Below, one piece after another: positions 41,573 through 49,697 of a stretch of DNA of 64,000 nt. Both the position numbers and the translations under genes were made by a program. The stretch's first letter is position 1. Each line of letters begins with the position of its first letter. Source of the DNA: Streptomyces sp. ATexAB-D23 (GTDB lineage: Bacteria > Actinomycetota > Actinomycetes > Streptomycetales > Streptomycetaceae). Under the pieces are notes generated by a model. It was not told the DNA's origin, searched no databases, and saw only the letters and a list, made by a program, of their open reading frames with translations. The stretch is from assembly GCF_000373645.1 (NCBI RefSeq), contig NZ_KB892019.1, forward strand, positions 114 to 64,113, written 5' to 3'.

Positions 41573-42679
41573 TTATGCGCTGGGCCAGGTTTCCGAAACG
41601 GCCTTCCGGGCAGCTTCCAGATCGACCCGCCGGCCGGCGTCGGCCAGCGCCGCCCCCAGAGCCGCGAGCGAGGACAGCACCGCGCCCCGCGTCGCATCCA
41701 CCCCGTAGTGATTGACCCGGATCATCTCCTTGGACAGCGCCCCGCCGCCCGCGATCAGCGGCAGCGAGGGCTCACCCGCGAGCGCCCGCGCGACCAGCTC
41801 CGATCCATCGACACCCTCGGGCGTGCGCAAGGTCGTCGCCACCGGGGCCGCGTCCCGTGCCTCGTGCACGTACGGGGTCAGACCGCCGCCCAGTGCCAGT
41901 GCCCCGGCCCGGGTGGCCGCGGCGGCCGCCGCGTGACGGGCCATCAGCGCGTCCTTGCCCTCCGCCTCGATCCGCTCCACACACGCCTCCAGGGCCAGCA
42001 TCTCCAGCTGCGCCGGGGCGTGCGGCAGCGCCTTGCGGCCCCCGTCGATCCAGCGTTCCTTCCAGTCGAGCAGCGACAGGTAGGAGCGGCGGGGGGCCTG
42101 CGGGTTGGCGGCGATCCGCTCCCAGGCCCGCGCGCTCACCGACACCGTCGACACCCCGGCGGGACCGCCCATCGCCTTCTGCGCGCCGATCACGCACAGG
42201 TCCACGCCCCAGACGTCCGGCAGCAGCGGCTCGGCGCCCACCGAAGCCACGGCGTCCAGCATGAACAGCGCTCCGTGCGCCCGTACGACCTCGCCGATCT
42301 CCGCGACCGGATTGGTGTTCCCGGTCGCCGCCTCGGCGTGGACCAGCGAGACGAAGTCGATCTCCGGGTGCGCGGCCAGCGCGTCGGCGACCTGCGCGGC
42401 GGTGACGGCCGTGTGGAACGGCACCTCCAGGTCGACCACCTCGGCCCCGCAGTCGCGCAGCCAGTTGCCGAAGGTCTGCCCGTAGGGGCCGGTCACCACG
42501 TTCAGCGCCGTCGAACCGGGGCGGGCGCCGCCCCTGATGCAGCCTTCGAGGGGGAGCAGCGCCTCGCCCTGCATGATGACGACGTCCTGCTCGGTGGCCA
42601 GCAGACCGGCCACCCGCCGCTCGATCGCCGCGAAGTGCGCGGCCGTCAGCGGGGCGAGGTCGAGGAAGGGGTGCGTCAC
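41573..42679 (-). CDS. Class V aminotransferase (alanine-glyoxylate / serine-pyruvate aminotransferase type)
   Basis: 368 residues. N-terminal MQGEALLPLEGCI and VTGPYGQTFGNWL, substrate-side HAEAATGNTNP, cofactor aspartate in FMLDAVASVGAEPL and PLP lysine in VIGAQKAMGGPAG are all typical of the alanine-glyoxylate aminotransferase family. The C-terminus RVNHYGVDATRGAVLSSLAAL is also characteristic. The amino donor is not determinable from sequence. GTG start at 42679. It is single, followed by a strong terminator, and divergent from the amidohydrolase gene. Confidence 0.88.
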   Translation of the reverse strand: MTHPFLDLAPLTAAHFAAIERRVAGLLATEQDVVIMQGEALLPLEGCIRGGARPGSTALNVVTGPYGQTFGNWLRDCGAEVVDLEVPFHTAVTAAQVADALAAHPEIDFVSLVHAEAATGNTNPVAEIGEVVRAHGALFMLDAVASVGAEPLLPDVWGVDLCVIGAQKAMGGPAGVSTVSVSARAWERIAANPQAPRRSYLSLLDWKERWIDGGRKALPHAPAQLEMLALEACVERIEAEGKDALMARHAAAAAATRAGALALGGGLTPYVHEARDAAPVATTLRTPEGVDGSELVARALAGEPSLPLIAGGGALSKEMIRVNHYGVDATRGAVLSSLAALGAALADAGRRVDLEAARKAVSETWPSA

Positions 42680-42815
42680 GGCGGTGCTCTCTTCGCGTTC
42701 GGATCACTGGACGCCCGGCCTGCGGGCCGGGCCTGCTCCGAGAGTACCCAGCGCCCGCCGCCCGGCCCCGGCCCGTCCGTGGGGGCCGGCCCCGGCCCCT
42801 CGTACAGTGCTGTCC

Positions 42816-43916
42816 ATGAGTGATCACGAGGCGCCACGGGTGCTGCATGTGAAGGGGCGGGTGCTCATCGGGCCCGATGAGGTCAGGGACGAGCTGTGGG
42901 CGGTCGGCGGCCGTGTCACCTTCGAGCGGCCGCCCGGGGCGGACGACGCGCTCGTCGTCACCGGCTGGGCACTGCCCGGCCTGGTCGACGCCCACTGCCA
43001 CGTCGGCCTCGACCACCACGGCGCCGTCGACACGGCGACCACCGAGCGGCAGGCGCTGGACGACCGGGAGGCCGGCGCGCTGCTCCTGCGCGACGCGGGC
43101 TCGCCCGCCGACACACGGTGGATCGACGACCGCGAGGACCTGCCCAAGATCATCAGGGCCGGCCGCCACATCGCCAGGCCCCGCCGCTACACCCGTAACT
43201 ACGCCTACGAGATCGAGCCCGACGAACTCGTGGCGTACGTCGCCCAGGAGGCGCGCCGGGGCGACGGCTGGGTCAAGCTCGTCGGCGACTGGATCGACCG
43301 AGAGGTGGGTGACCTGACCGCCTGCTGGCCGCGCGAGGCGGTCGAGGCGGCCATCGCCGAGGCCCACCGGCTGGGCGCCCGGGTCACCGCGCACTGTTTC
43401 GCCGAGGACTCGCTGCGTGACCTAGTGGAGGCCGGCATCGACTGCGTGGAGCACGCCACGGGGCTGACCGAGGAGACCATTCCGCTCTTCGCGGAGCGCG
43501 GCGTGGCGATCGTCCCGACCCTGGTCAACATCGCCACCTTCCCCTCCCTGGCGATGGGCGGCGAGGCCAAGTTCCCGCGCTGGTCCGCCCATATGCGCAG
43601 GCTGCACGAACGCCGCTACGACACCGTGCGCGCCGCCTACGACGCCGGGGTGCCGGTGTTCGTCGGCACCGACGCGGGCGGGGTGCTGGCGCACGGGCTG
43701 GTGGCCGACGAGGTCGCGGAGCTGGTCAAGGCGGGCATCCCGCCCCTCCAGGCGCTGTCGGCGACGACCTGGGGCGCCCGCGCGTGGCTCGGCAGGCCGG
43801 GCCTGGAGGAGGGGGCGCCGGCCGACCTCGTGGTGTACGACGAGGACCCCCGGGCCGATGTCCGCGTGCTGGCCGGGCCGCGCCGGGTGGTCCTGAACGG
43901 GCGCGTGATCGGCTGA
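42816..43916 (+). CDS. Amidohydrolase family protein (imidazolonepropionase/prolidase-like)
   Basis: 366 residues. Metal-dependent amidohydrolase barrel with DAHCHVGLDH (H60, H62), WVKLVGDW (candidate bridging lysine), RVTAHCFAEDS and CVEHATG (histidine ligands) and FVGTDAGG (aspartate). A small beta-sandwich is made from the N- and C-termini (VLHVKGRVLIG with VVLNGRVIG). The substrate could be a cyclic amide or peptide; it is not predictable. ATG at 42816; no ribosome site is strong (CAGTGCTGTCC). Confidence 0.85.
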   Translation: MSDHEAPRVLHVKGRVLIGPDEVRDELWAVGGRVTFERPPGADDALVVTGWALPGLVDAHCHVGLDHHGAVDTATTERQALDDREAGALLLRDAGSPADTRWIDDREDLPKIIRAGRHIARPRRYTRNYAYEIEPDELVAYVAQEARRGDGWVKLVGDWIDREVGDLTACWPREAVEAAIAEAHRLGARVTAHCFAEDSLRDLVEAGIDCVEHATGLTEETIPLFAERGVAIVPTLVNIATFPSLAMGGEAKFPRWSAHMRRLHERRYDTVRAAYDAGVPVFVGTDAGGVLAHGLVADEVAELVKAGIPPLQALSATTWGARAWLGRPGLEEGAPADLVVYDEDPRADVRVLAGPRRVVLNGRVIG

Positions 43917-44238
43917 CGCGCGGGGTTGACCGGCCGTGACCCGGGGGTGGCCCGCTCGTTGAACCCCTTCCGCCCGCGCGGGAGGTGGTGGCCGTGCGCC
44001 GCTCGTGCGCGTCCCGAAACGCCGTGAAGCTCAGCGATACGGGTGAACGTGACACGTACACGTGCCGGAATATTCGAATACAGGGGCGGAAACCCCCCTT
44101 TGGAGTGAACTCACCTCAGGTGTCCGCCAGTTCACCCTCTGTGCGTAAAGATTCACGGAGTCGAGGCCACCGGTGCCCGCGATGTCCCCCATTGGACGGC
44201 GCCGGTGGCTCCATGTCTCTTGTGGGGGTTCCACCATC
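43917..44238 (+). promoter_or_regulatory. Intergenic region before the LAETG protein gene
   Basis: 322 bases without a gene. It contains AT-rich GAATATTCGAATAC near 44068, a small GGGG-cggaaa-CCCC hairpin near 44083, and a longer inverted repeat GCCACCGG (44166-44173) with CCGGTGGC (44202-44209) just upstream of the start. These may be promoter and leader structures; no confident -10/-35 pair is called. Confidence 0.4.
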
Positions 44239-45360
44239 TTGAACAGCAACACCTTCCGCCTCGCCGCCCTGGCGGTCGCTGCGGCTCCCGTCGCCCTGCT
44301 GGTCACCGTTCCGGCTCACGCCGCCACCGCGACCACCGCCACGGCCGGCGGCGACGGGAAGGCGAGTGCGGTCGTGCTCCGCACCGCGCTCGACGTCTCC
44401 CTCCTGAACAAGACGGTCGACGTGCCGTTGAAGGCCACGCTCAACGAGGTCCAGGCTCCGCGCAGCGCCGAGCGGACCGCGCTCAGCGTGCGGCTCGACG
44501 GCGTGGACCAGGGAAGGCCGGTCGACATCCTGCGGGCCGACGTGGCCACCGCGAAGGCGACCGTCGACGAGCACCGCGCCGAGGGCTACAGCAACCTGGC
44601 GAAGGCGCGGGTCCACGTGCCCGGACTCGCCGCGCTTTCGCTGATCGAGGTGGAGAAGGTCACCTCCAAGGCGGTGTGCGAGGTGGGCGCCGAGCCGGTC
44701 GCCGAGTCCAATGTGCTCGGGCATGTCACGGTCCTCGGCAAGCGCGTCACGCTCACCGCGGGCGGCACCACGCGGGTCGCGGTGCCGGAGGTCGGCGATG
44801 TGACCCTCGACCTGTCGAAGGCGGAGACCACGTCACGCACGGCGGCGGCGGTGGCGCTCCGGCTGAAGGTCTCCGTCAACCCGCTCCACCTGAACGTCGC
44901 GGAGGTCGAGGGCGAGGTCACGCTCGCCGAGGCGACCTGCGAGACCCCGAAGCCGGGCCACGGTCACAGCGGGGGCGGTGGGAACGGCGGTGGCGACAAC
45001 GGGGGCGGTGAGAACGGAGGCGGTGAGAACGGCGGTGGCGGCAACGGCGGTTCCCCCGGGGGTGGTTCGACCGACGGCGGCTCCGGGAACGGCGGTGCGA
45101 CCGGGGGCGGCGACACCGGAAACGGAGGCTCCACGGGGGGCGGGGACACGGCCGGCGACACGGCCGGTGACACCGGGGGCGACGGTGGCGGCGACGTGAA
45201 GACCCAGACCGGCACGGACCGGGCGCCCGCCGCCGCGACCGGTGATCTCGCCGAGACGGGCAGCAGCTCCAGCACCCCGTACATCGCGGGCGGCGCGGCC
45301 CTTCTGCTGGCGGCCGGCGCCGGCGCGATGGTCGTAACCAGGCGCCGCGCGCGCGGCTGA
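44239..45360 (+). CDS. SCO1860-family LAETG-anchored surface protein
   Basis: 373 residues. A Sec signal peptide (FRLAALAVAAAPVALLVTV, cleavage near AHAAT) is followed by a beta-rich domain of about 200 residues with two cysteines. Then comes a long Gly/Asn/Asp/Thr repeat stalk (GGGENGGGENGG and GGDTAGDTAGDT units), the sortase E-type motif LAETG near residue 339, a hydrophobic helix and an RRRARG tail. The start is taken as TTG 44239, giving LNSNTFRLAALA, with GGGGG about 10 bases upstream. Upstream in-frame ATGs give an implausible leader. It is likely displayed on the cell wall of aerial or vegetative hyphae. Confidence 0.88.
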   Translation: MNSNTFRLAALAVAAAPVALLVTVPAHAATATTATAGGDGKASAVVLRTALDVSLLNKTVDVPLKATLNEVQAPRSAERTALSVRLDGVDQGRPVDILRADVATAKATVDEHRAEGYSNLAKARVHVPGLAALSLIEVEKVTSKAVCEVGAEPVAESNVLGHVTVLGKRVTLTAGGTTRVAVPEVGDVTLDLSKAETTSRTAAAVALRLKVSVNPLHLNVAEVEGEVTLAEATCETPKPGHGHSGGGGNGGGDNGGGENGGGENGGGGNGGSPGGGSTDGGSGNGGATGGGDTGNGGSTGGGDTAGDTAGDTGGDGGGDVKTQTGTDRAPAAATGDLAETGSSSSTPYIAGGAALLLAAGAGAMVVTRRRARG

Positions 45361-45433
45361 CGAAGCCGGGGGGAACGGGGGGCCGGGGAGGGGGACGGGA
45401 AGCGGGGGAGTGGGGGAGAGGAAAGCGGGGGTG

Positions 45434-45467
45434 GTGAGCGGTGCTCCGGACGCGGGGCACCGCTCAC
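45434..45467 (+). terminator. Hairpin at the head of the 37-base repeat region
   Basis: Perfect 11-base arms GTGAGCGGTGC (45434-45444) and GCACCGCTCAC (45457-45467). The left arm is the inverse complement of the core of the 37-base tandem repeat that starts 83 bases later, so transcripts could pair with any repeat unit. It lies 74 bases after the LAETG gene stop. Confidence 0.55.
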
Positions 45468-45550
45468 GCGTGTGTGCACCGACACGGTTACAGAGCGCTG
45501 CTCACTACAAGGGCTGGCGCTCCAGGAGTAGAGCACCGCTCACTACCCGT

Positions 45551-45772
45551 GCGCCGTCCCGCAAGCGGAGCACTGCTCACCACCTGGGCGCCGTCCCGCA
45601 AGCGGAGCACTGCTCACCACCTGGGCGCCGTCCCGCAAGCGGAGCACCGCTCACTACCCGGGCGCCGTCCCAGAAGCGGAGCACCGCTCACCACCCGGGC
45701 GCCGTCCCAGAAGCGGAGCACTGCTCATCACCTGGGCGCCGTCCCGCAAGCGGAGCACCGCTCACCACCCGG
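45551..45772. repeat. Six 37-base tandem repeats in a convergent intergenic gap
   Basis: Six consecutive 37-base units start at 45551, 45588, 45625, 45662, 45699 and 45736, with partial units before (from about 45530) and after (to about 45792). Each unit has GCGCCGTCCC(G/A)(C/G)AAGCGGAGCA followed by C(T/C)GCTCA(C/T)(C/T)AC and C(T/C/G)GG. The core GAGCA-C-TGCTC is palindromic, and units alternate between ACTGCTC and ACCGCTC. There are no spacers, so this is not a CRISPR array. The length is not a multiple of three, so it cannot encode a repeat protein. Confidence 0.93.
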
Positions 45773-45799
45773 GCGCCGCCCACCCCGCAAGGCAGTCGG

Positions 45800-46984
45800 C
45801 TACCGCCCCGCCACTGTCAGTGCCTGGAGGGCCAGGTCGAGTGCCTGGAGGAAGCGATTCGTCGTCGTGCGGTCGCGCACCGCCAGCCGCAGCCACTCGG
45901 TGCCGAGCCCGGGAAACGTATCGCCGCGCCGGGCCGCGAAGCCCAGCATCCGCAGCCGTTCCCGTATCTCCGCGGCCCCTTCGAGGCGGACCAGTACGAA
46001 CGGCCCCTCGGCCGGCTCCACCACCCGGATCTCGGAGAACTCCCGCAGGCCGGCGACCAGATGGGCCCGGTCGACCGCGATCCGGTCGGCCGCCGCTGAT
46101 GCCTCGGCCAGCGCCCGGGGCTCCACGCACGCCTCCGCCGCAGCCAGCGCCGGGGACGAGACAGGCCACAGGGGCTGCGCCTCCTCCAGGGTGCGGATGG
46201 TCTCCGGCGCGGCCGCCACGTATCCGACGCGCAGCCCAGCGAGACCCCACGTCTTGGTGAGGCTGCGCAGGACGACGAGCCCCGGGACGTCCGTACGCCC
46301 GCACAGCGCCTCGCGCTCGCCCGGGACCGCGTCCATGAACGCCTCGTCGACCACCAGGGTCCGCCCGGGACGGGCCAGCCGCTCCAGGACGCCGACGGGA
46401 TGCAGGACGGAGGTCGGGTTGGTCGGATTGCCGACGACGATCAGGTCCGCTTCGGCGGGCACGTCCGCCGGGTCCAGCCGGAAGCCGTCCTCGGGGCGCA
46501 GCAGCACCCGCCCCACGTCGTGCCCGGCCGCGCGCAGCGCCGCCTCCGGCTCGGTGAACTGCGGATGGACCACGTACGGCCGCCGGGCCGGCAGGGCGCG
46601 CGCGATCAGCACGAACGCCTCCGCCGCGCCGGCCGTCAACAGGAGCCGTTCGGGCGGCAGTCCGTGCCGCGCGGCGACCGCAGCGCGCGCCTGACGCCCG
46701 TCCGGGTACGCGGCGAGCGTGGCCAGCGAGGCGGCTATCCGCTCCTTCAGCCAGGCCGGCGGGGTACCGGCTCGTACGTTGACGGCGAGATCGGTCAGAT
46801 CCCGGTCCTGTCCCCGTACTTCCGCGTCGCCGTGATGACGCAGATCGTGCGCGCCCGCGCCTGTCGCGTCGGGACTCTCAGTGGGAGTGTGCATGACCGC
46901 CATGGGGGGGTGGGTGTGGGGGTGATGGCCGTCGTCGGGGGTCAAGTCCGGCAGGACGACTATGCGCCCCGCACCGGGTTTCAC
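45800..46984 (-). CDS. cobC: Threonine-phosphate decarboxylase-like PLP enzyme (CobC, Rv2231c family)
   Basis: 394 residues. A histidine-rich N-terminal extension (DDGHHPHTHPP) precedes a class I/II aminotransferase fold: LAVNVRAGTPPAWLKERI, NPTNPTSVLHP, VVDEAFMDAVPGE (cofactor Asp) and SLTKTWGLAGLRVGY (PLP lysine). CobC supplies aminopropanol phosphate for the cobalamin side arm. GTG 46984 overlaps the stop of the cobE-like gene (GTGA); an ATG at 46894 would drop the His-rich part but lacks a ribosome site. The gene runs convergent to the LAETG gene across the 37-base repeats. Confidence 0.82.
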   Translation of the reverse strand: MKPGAGRIVVLPDLTPDDGHHPHTHPPMAVMHTPTESPDATGAGAHDLRHHGDAEVRGQDRDLTDLAVNVRAGTPPAWLKERIAASLATLAAYPDGRQARAAVAARHGLPPERLLLTAGAAEAFVLIARALPARRPYVVHPQFTEPEAALRAAGHDVGRVLLRPEDGFRLDPADVPAEADLIVVGNPTNPTSVLHPVGVLERLARPGRTLVVDEAFMDAVPGEREALCGRTDVPGLVVLRSLTKTWGLAGLRVGYVAAAPETIRTLEEAQPLWPVSSPALAAAEACVEPRALAEASAAADRIAVDRAHLVAGLREFSEIRVVEPAEGPFVLVRLEGAAEIRERLRMLGFAARRGDTFPGLGTEWLRLAVRDRTTTNRFLQALDLALQALTVAGR

Positions 46985-47454
46985 GCAACGGTCCGGAGGG
47001 GCCGGCGCACGACCGCGCAGGTGGCCATGGGCGGGCGCCCGTCGCCGGGCGCCGACTTGCGTTTGGGGACGAGGAGTTGGCCGCCGCCGGCGAGTGCCGC
47101 GGCCTCGGCGACCGATCCGGTGCCGACGGCACAGAGCGGGGCGCCGGAGGGGTGCGGCACCTCGATGCGGGCCAGCACCTCGGCCGGGTGGGTACGCAGC
47201 GGGACGCCGAGCCGGGCGGCGGCGGCCACGAGCCCCGGTTCCCCGGCCTTCGCGTCGACGGTCGCCAACTCCACGACCTCGCGCGGCGAGAGACCCGCCG
47301 TGCGCAGGGCATCGAGGACCAGCCCGGTCACCTCGTCCTCGGACACACCCCGGGACGCGCCGACGCCGACGACGAGGCGGCCGGCCGCCGGGGCTCCCGC
47401 GACCGGCTCGGGCGGGCGGCTGAGATGCGGGGACCGGGGTGCATCGGCTAGCAA
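46981..47454 (-). CDS. CobE/CbiG C-terminal domain protein
   Basis: About 157 residues. RLVVGVGASRGVSEDEV at the start, LATVDAKAGEPGLVAAA and the closing GGGQLLVPKRKSAPGD with ATCAVVRR match the stand-alone CbiG C-terminal/CobE domain, which helps open the corrin ring or acts near that step. No ATG or GTG stands before the conserved domain. TTG at 47454, only 6 bases from the divergent ZIP transporter ATG, is the best available start but lacks a ribosome site, so the 5' end is uncertain. Translationally coupled to cobC by GTGA. Confidence 0.7.
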   Translation of the reverse strand: MLADAPRSPHLSRPPEPVAGAPAAGRLVVGVGASRGVSEDEVTGLVLDALRTAGLSPREVVELATVDAKAGEPGLVAAAARLGVPLRTHPAEVLARIEVPHPSGAPLCAVGTGSVAEAAALAGGGQLLVPKRKSAPGDGRPPMATCAVVRRPLRTVA

Positions 47455-47460
47455 GAGCGC

Positions 47461-48183
47461 ATGGCGGTGTTCGTCGCGCTCGGCGCGTTCCTGATGACCC
47501 TGGCCGGCGGCTGGGTCGCCCAGCGCGTCAGCGACCGCCGCCACCTGGTCCTCGGTTTCGCCGGCGGACTGATGCTCGGCGTGGTCGGCCTGGACCTGCT
47601 GCCGGAGGCGGTGGAGGCCGCGGGCGGCCTCGTCTTCGGCGTACCTGCGGCGCTGCTGCTGTTCGTGGGCGGATTCCTCGTCGCCCACCTGGTGGAGCGG
47701 CTGCTCGCGGTGCGCCAGGCGGCACACGGCGCGGCGGAGGAGCGGGTCCCGCAGGTCGGGCTGACGGCGGCGGCCGCGATGGTCGGCCACAGCCTGATGG
47801 ACGGGGTGGCGCTCGGCGCGGCCTTCCAGGTCGGCGGCGGCATGGGGGCGGCGGTCGCCCTCGCCGTGATCACGCACGACTTCGCCGACGGCTTCAACAC
47901 GTACACGATCACCAGCCTGTACGGGAACGCCCGCCGCAGGGCCCTGACGATGCTGTACGCGGACGCGGCGGCGCCCGTCGTCGGGGCGGCGACGACGCTT
48001 CTGTTCACCCTTCCGGAGGAACTCCTCGGCTGCTATCTCGGCTTCTTCGGCGGCGCCCTGCTCTACCTCGCCGCCGCCGAGATCCTGCCCGAGGCGCACC
48101 ACGACCACCCGGCCCGCTCCACCCTGCTGTGCACGATGGCCGGAGTGGGCTTCATCTGGCTGGTGGTGGGCCTCGCCCAGTGA
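47461..48183 (+). CDS. ZIP family metal ion transporter
   Basis: 240 residues, seven to eight membrane helices. Helix 4 and 5 metal motifs are present: AMVGHSLMDGVALG and ITHDFADGFNT, and a C-terminal YLAAAEILPEAHHDHP. ZIP proteins bring divalent ions such as zinc, iron, manganese or cobalt into the cytoplasm. Its place among cobalamin genes suggests cobalt supply, but that is inference. The start nearly abuts the divergent cobE-like gene and the stop is 5 bases from the convergent cobB gene. Confidence 0.82.
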   Translation: MAVFVALGAFLMTLAGGWVAQRVSDRRHLVLGFAGGLMLGVVGLDLLPEAVEAAGGLVFGVPAALLLFVGGFLVAHLVERLLAVRQAAHGAAEERVPQVGLTAAAAMVGHSLMDGVALGAAFQVGGGMGAAVALAVITHDFADGFNTYTITSLYGNARRRALTMLYADAAAPVVGAATTLLFTLPEELLGCYLGFFGGALLYLAAAEILPEAHHDHPARSTLLCTMAGVGFIWLVVGLAQ

Positions 48184-48188
48184 CCGGC

Positions 48189-49697
48189 TCACCCCCGGCA
48201 CCGCCCGACGAACCGCAGCGCCGCGCCGGGCGCCGAGGCCCAGTGGGTGTGCAGGTAGCTGGCGTGCACCCCCCGCCGGACGAACCCCTCCACGCGCCGC
48301 TCGGGCCGGTGCATGCCCCAGGCCGGATCCTCGCCCGCACCCGGTTCCAGCACGGAACGGTGGAACTCGTGCCCCCGCATCCGTGCCCCGGCCGGTGCCA
48401 GCACGTTGTCCACGAGCGCCACGGCGTCCCGGTAACCGAGCGTCAGCCGCTTCGACATCCGCGCCTCGGCGTCGAGGACCCCGCACATCGGCAGCCCGTC
48501 CAGCGACCGCGCCAGATACAGCAGCCCCGCGCACTCGGCGGCGACCGGCGCCCCAGATTCCGCCAGCTCCGCCACGGCCTTGCGCAACGGCTCGTTGGCC
48601 GACAGCTCGGGCGCGTACACCTCCGGAAACCCGCCCCCGATCACGAGCCCCCGGGTCCCCTCGGGCAACGCCTCGTCCCGCAACGGATCGAAGACCACGA
48701 CCTCGGCCCCGGCGGCGGCAAGCAGTTCGGTGTTCTCGGCGTAGGAAAACGTGAAGGCGGCCCCACCGGCAACAGCGACGACAGGCGGCCCCGCCGGAGC
48801 CCCCACCAGCCCCTCCGGAGCCGGATCCAGCCCCCTCGGCGCCCGTTCCAGCCGCTCCGGCGCCCGCTCCGGCACCTCCGGCGTTCGAGGAGCGGGGTCC
48901 GGGGCGGAGCCCCGGTTACGGGCAGGGGCGGGGAGGGGAACAGCACCCCCACGGAAGGCGCCGCCCACCGCCTCGCCGGCCCCCCAGACCTCACCCGACA
49001 GGGGCCCGGCGGACCGCGCCAACGCCAACAGCCCCTCCAGATCGCACCCCGCAGCCACCTGCCCCGCCATCGCCGCGACAGCGGCCACCGCGTCGGCACG
49101 CCGCTCCGCCACCGGCACGAGCCCCAGGTGCCGCGAAGGCACCGACACCCCTTCGGCCCGCCGCAGCGCCCCCAGCACCGGCACCCCGGACTCCTCCAAC
49201 GCCTCCCGGAGCAGCGCCTCGTGCCGGTCGGAGCCGACCTTGTTGAGGATCACCCCGCCGATCCGCACCCCGGTGTCCCACGAGGCGAAGCCGTGCACCA
49301 GGGCCGCCACCGACCGGGACTGCGAGGACGCGTCCACGACCAGTACCACCGGCGCCCGCAGCAGCTTCGCCACGTGCGCGGTCGAGGCCAGCTCGCCGAG
49401 GCCCGACGCCCCGTCGTACAGCCCCATCACGCCCTCGACGACGGCAAGCCCGCACCCCTGCGCCCCGTGGGCGAACAGCGGTGCGATCAGATCGGGCCCG
49501 CACATGTACGCGTCGAGATTGCGGCCCGGCCGGCCGGTGGCCAGGGTGTGGAAGCCGGGGTCGATGTAGTCGGGGCCCACCTTGTGCCCGGACACGGCGA
49601 TCCCGCGCGCGGCGAACGCGGCCATCAGCCCCGTCGCGACGGTGGTCTTGCCGCTGCCCGACGAGGGAGCGGCGATGACCAGGCGTGGCACATTCAC
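48189..49697 (-). CDS. cobB: Cobyrinate a,c-diamide synthase (CobB/CbiA)
   Basis: 502 residues, longer than the usual 450 or so. N-terminal P-loop amidoligase domain: IAAPSSGSGKTT, GHKVGPDYIDPGFH, VEGVMGLYDG. C-terminal glutamine amidotransferase: GGGFPEVYAPEL and ECAGLLYLARSL, with the catalytic Cys. It amidates cobyrinate side chains a and c. Between the domains is an unusual Pro/Arg/Ala/Glu linker of about 50 residues (from PAPARNRGSAP to LVGAPAGPP) encoded by a REP-like element and GCTCCGGCG-type repeats. GTG 49697 overlaps the cobO stop. Confidence 0.9.
   Translation of the reverse strand: MNVPRLVIAAPSSGSGKTTVATGLMAAFAARGIAVSGHKVGPDYIDPGFHTLATGRPGRNLDAYMCGPDLIAPLFAHGAQGCGLAVVEGVMGLYDGASGLGELASTAHVAKLLRAPVVLVVDASSQSRSVAALVHGFASWDTGVRIGGVILNKVGSDRHEALLREALEESGVPVLGALRRAEGVSVPSRHLGLVPVAERRADAVAAVAAMAGQVAAGCDLEGLLALARSAGPLSGEVWGAGEAVGGAFRGGAVPLPAPARNRGSAPDPAPRTPEVPERAPERLERAPRGLDPAPEGLVGAPAGPPVVAVAGGAAFTFSYAENTELLAAAGAEVVVFDPLRDEALPEGTRGLVIGGGFPEVYAPELSANEPLRKAVAELAESGAPVAAECAGLLYLARSLDGLPMCGVLDAEARMSKRLTLGYRDAVALVDNVLAPAGARMRGHEFHRSVLEPGAGEDPAWGMHRPERRVEGFVRRGVHASYLHTHWASAPGAALRFVGRCRG
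48873..48915. repeat. REP-like palindromic element inside the cobB coding sequence
   Basis: CTCCGGCGTTCGAGG, then AGCGGGGTCCGGGGCGGAGCC and CCGG matches the intergenic Streptomyces repeat family (see 30-175), here read in frame as NRGSAPDPAPRTPEVPE of the CobB linker. Short CTCCGG(C/A)GCC-type repeats flank it from about 48795. Confidence 0.65.

Noticed and set aside
45551..45772. CRISPR array
   Set aside because: Units abut directly without unique spacers and no cas genes are present.
45410..46694. Long plus-strand open frames rich in HRSPP/APLTTRAPS repeats
   Set aside because: They arise because the 37-base repeat lacks stops in all frames and then run antisense through cobC. No family similarity, no start site, frame shifts with each repeat.
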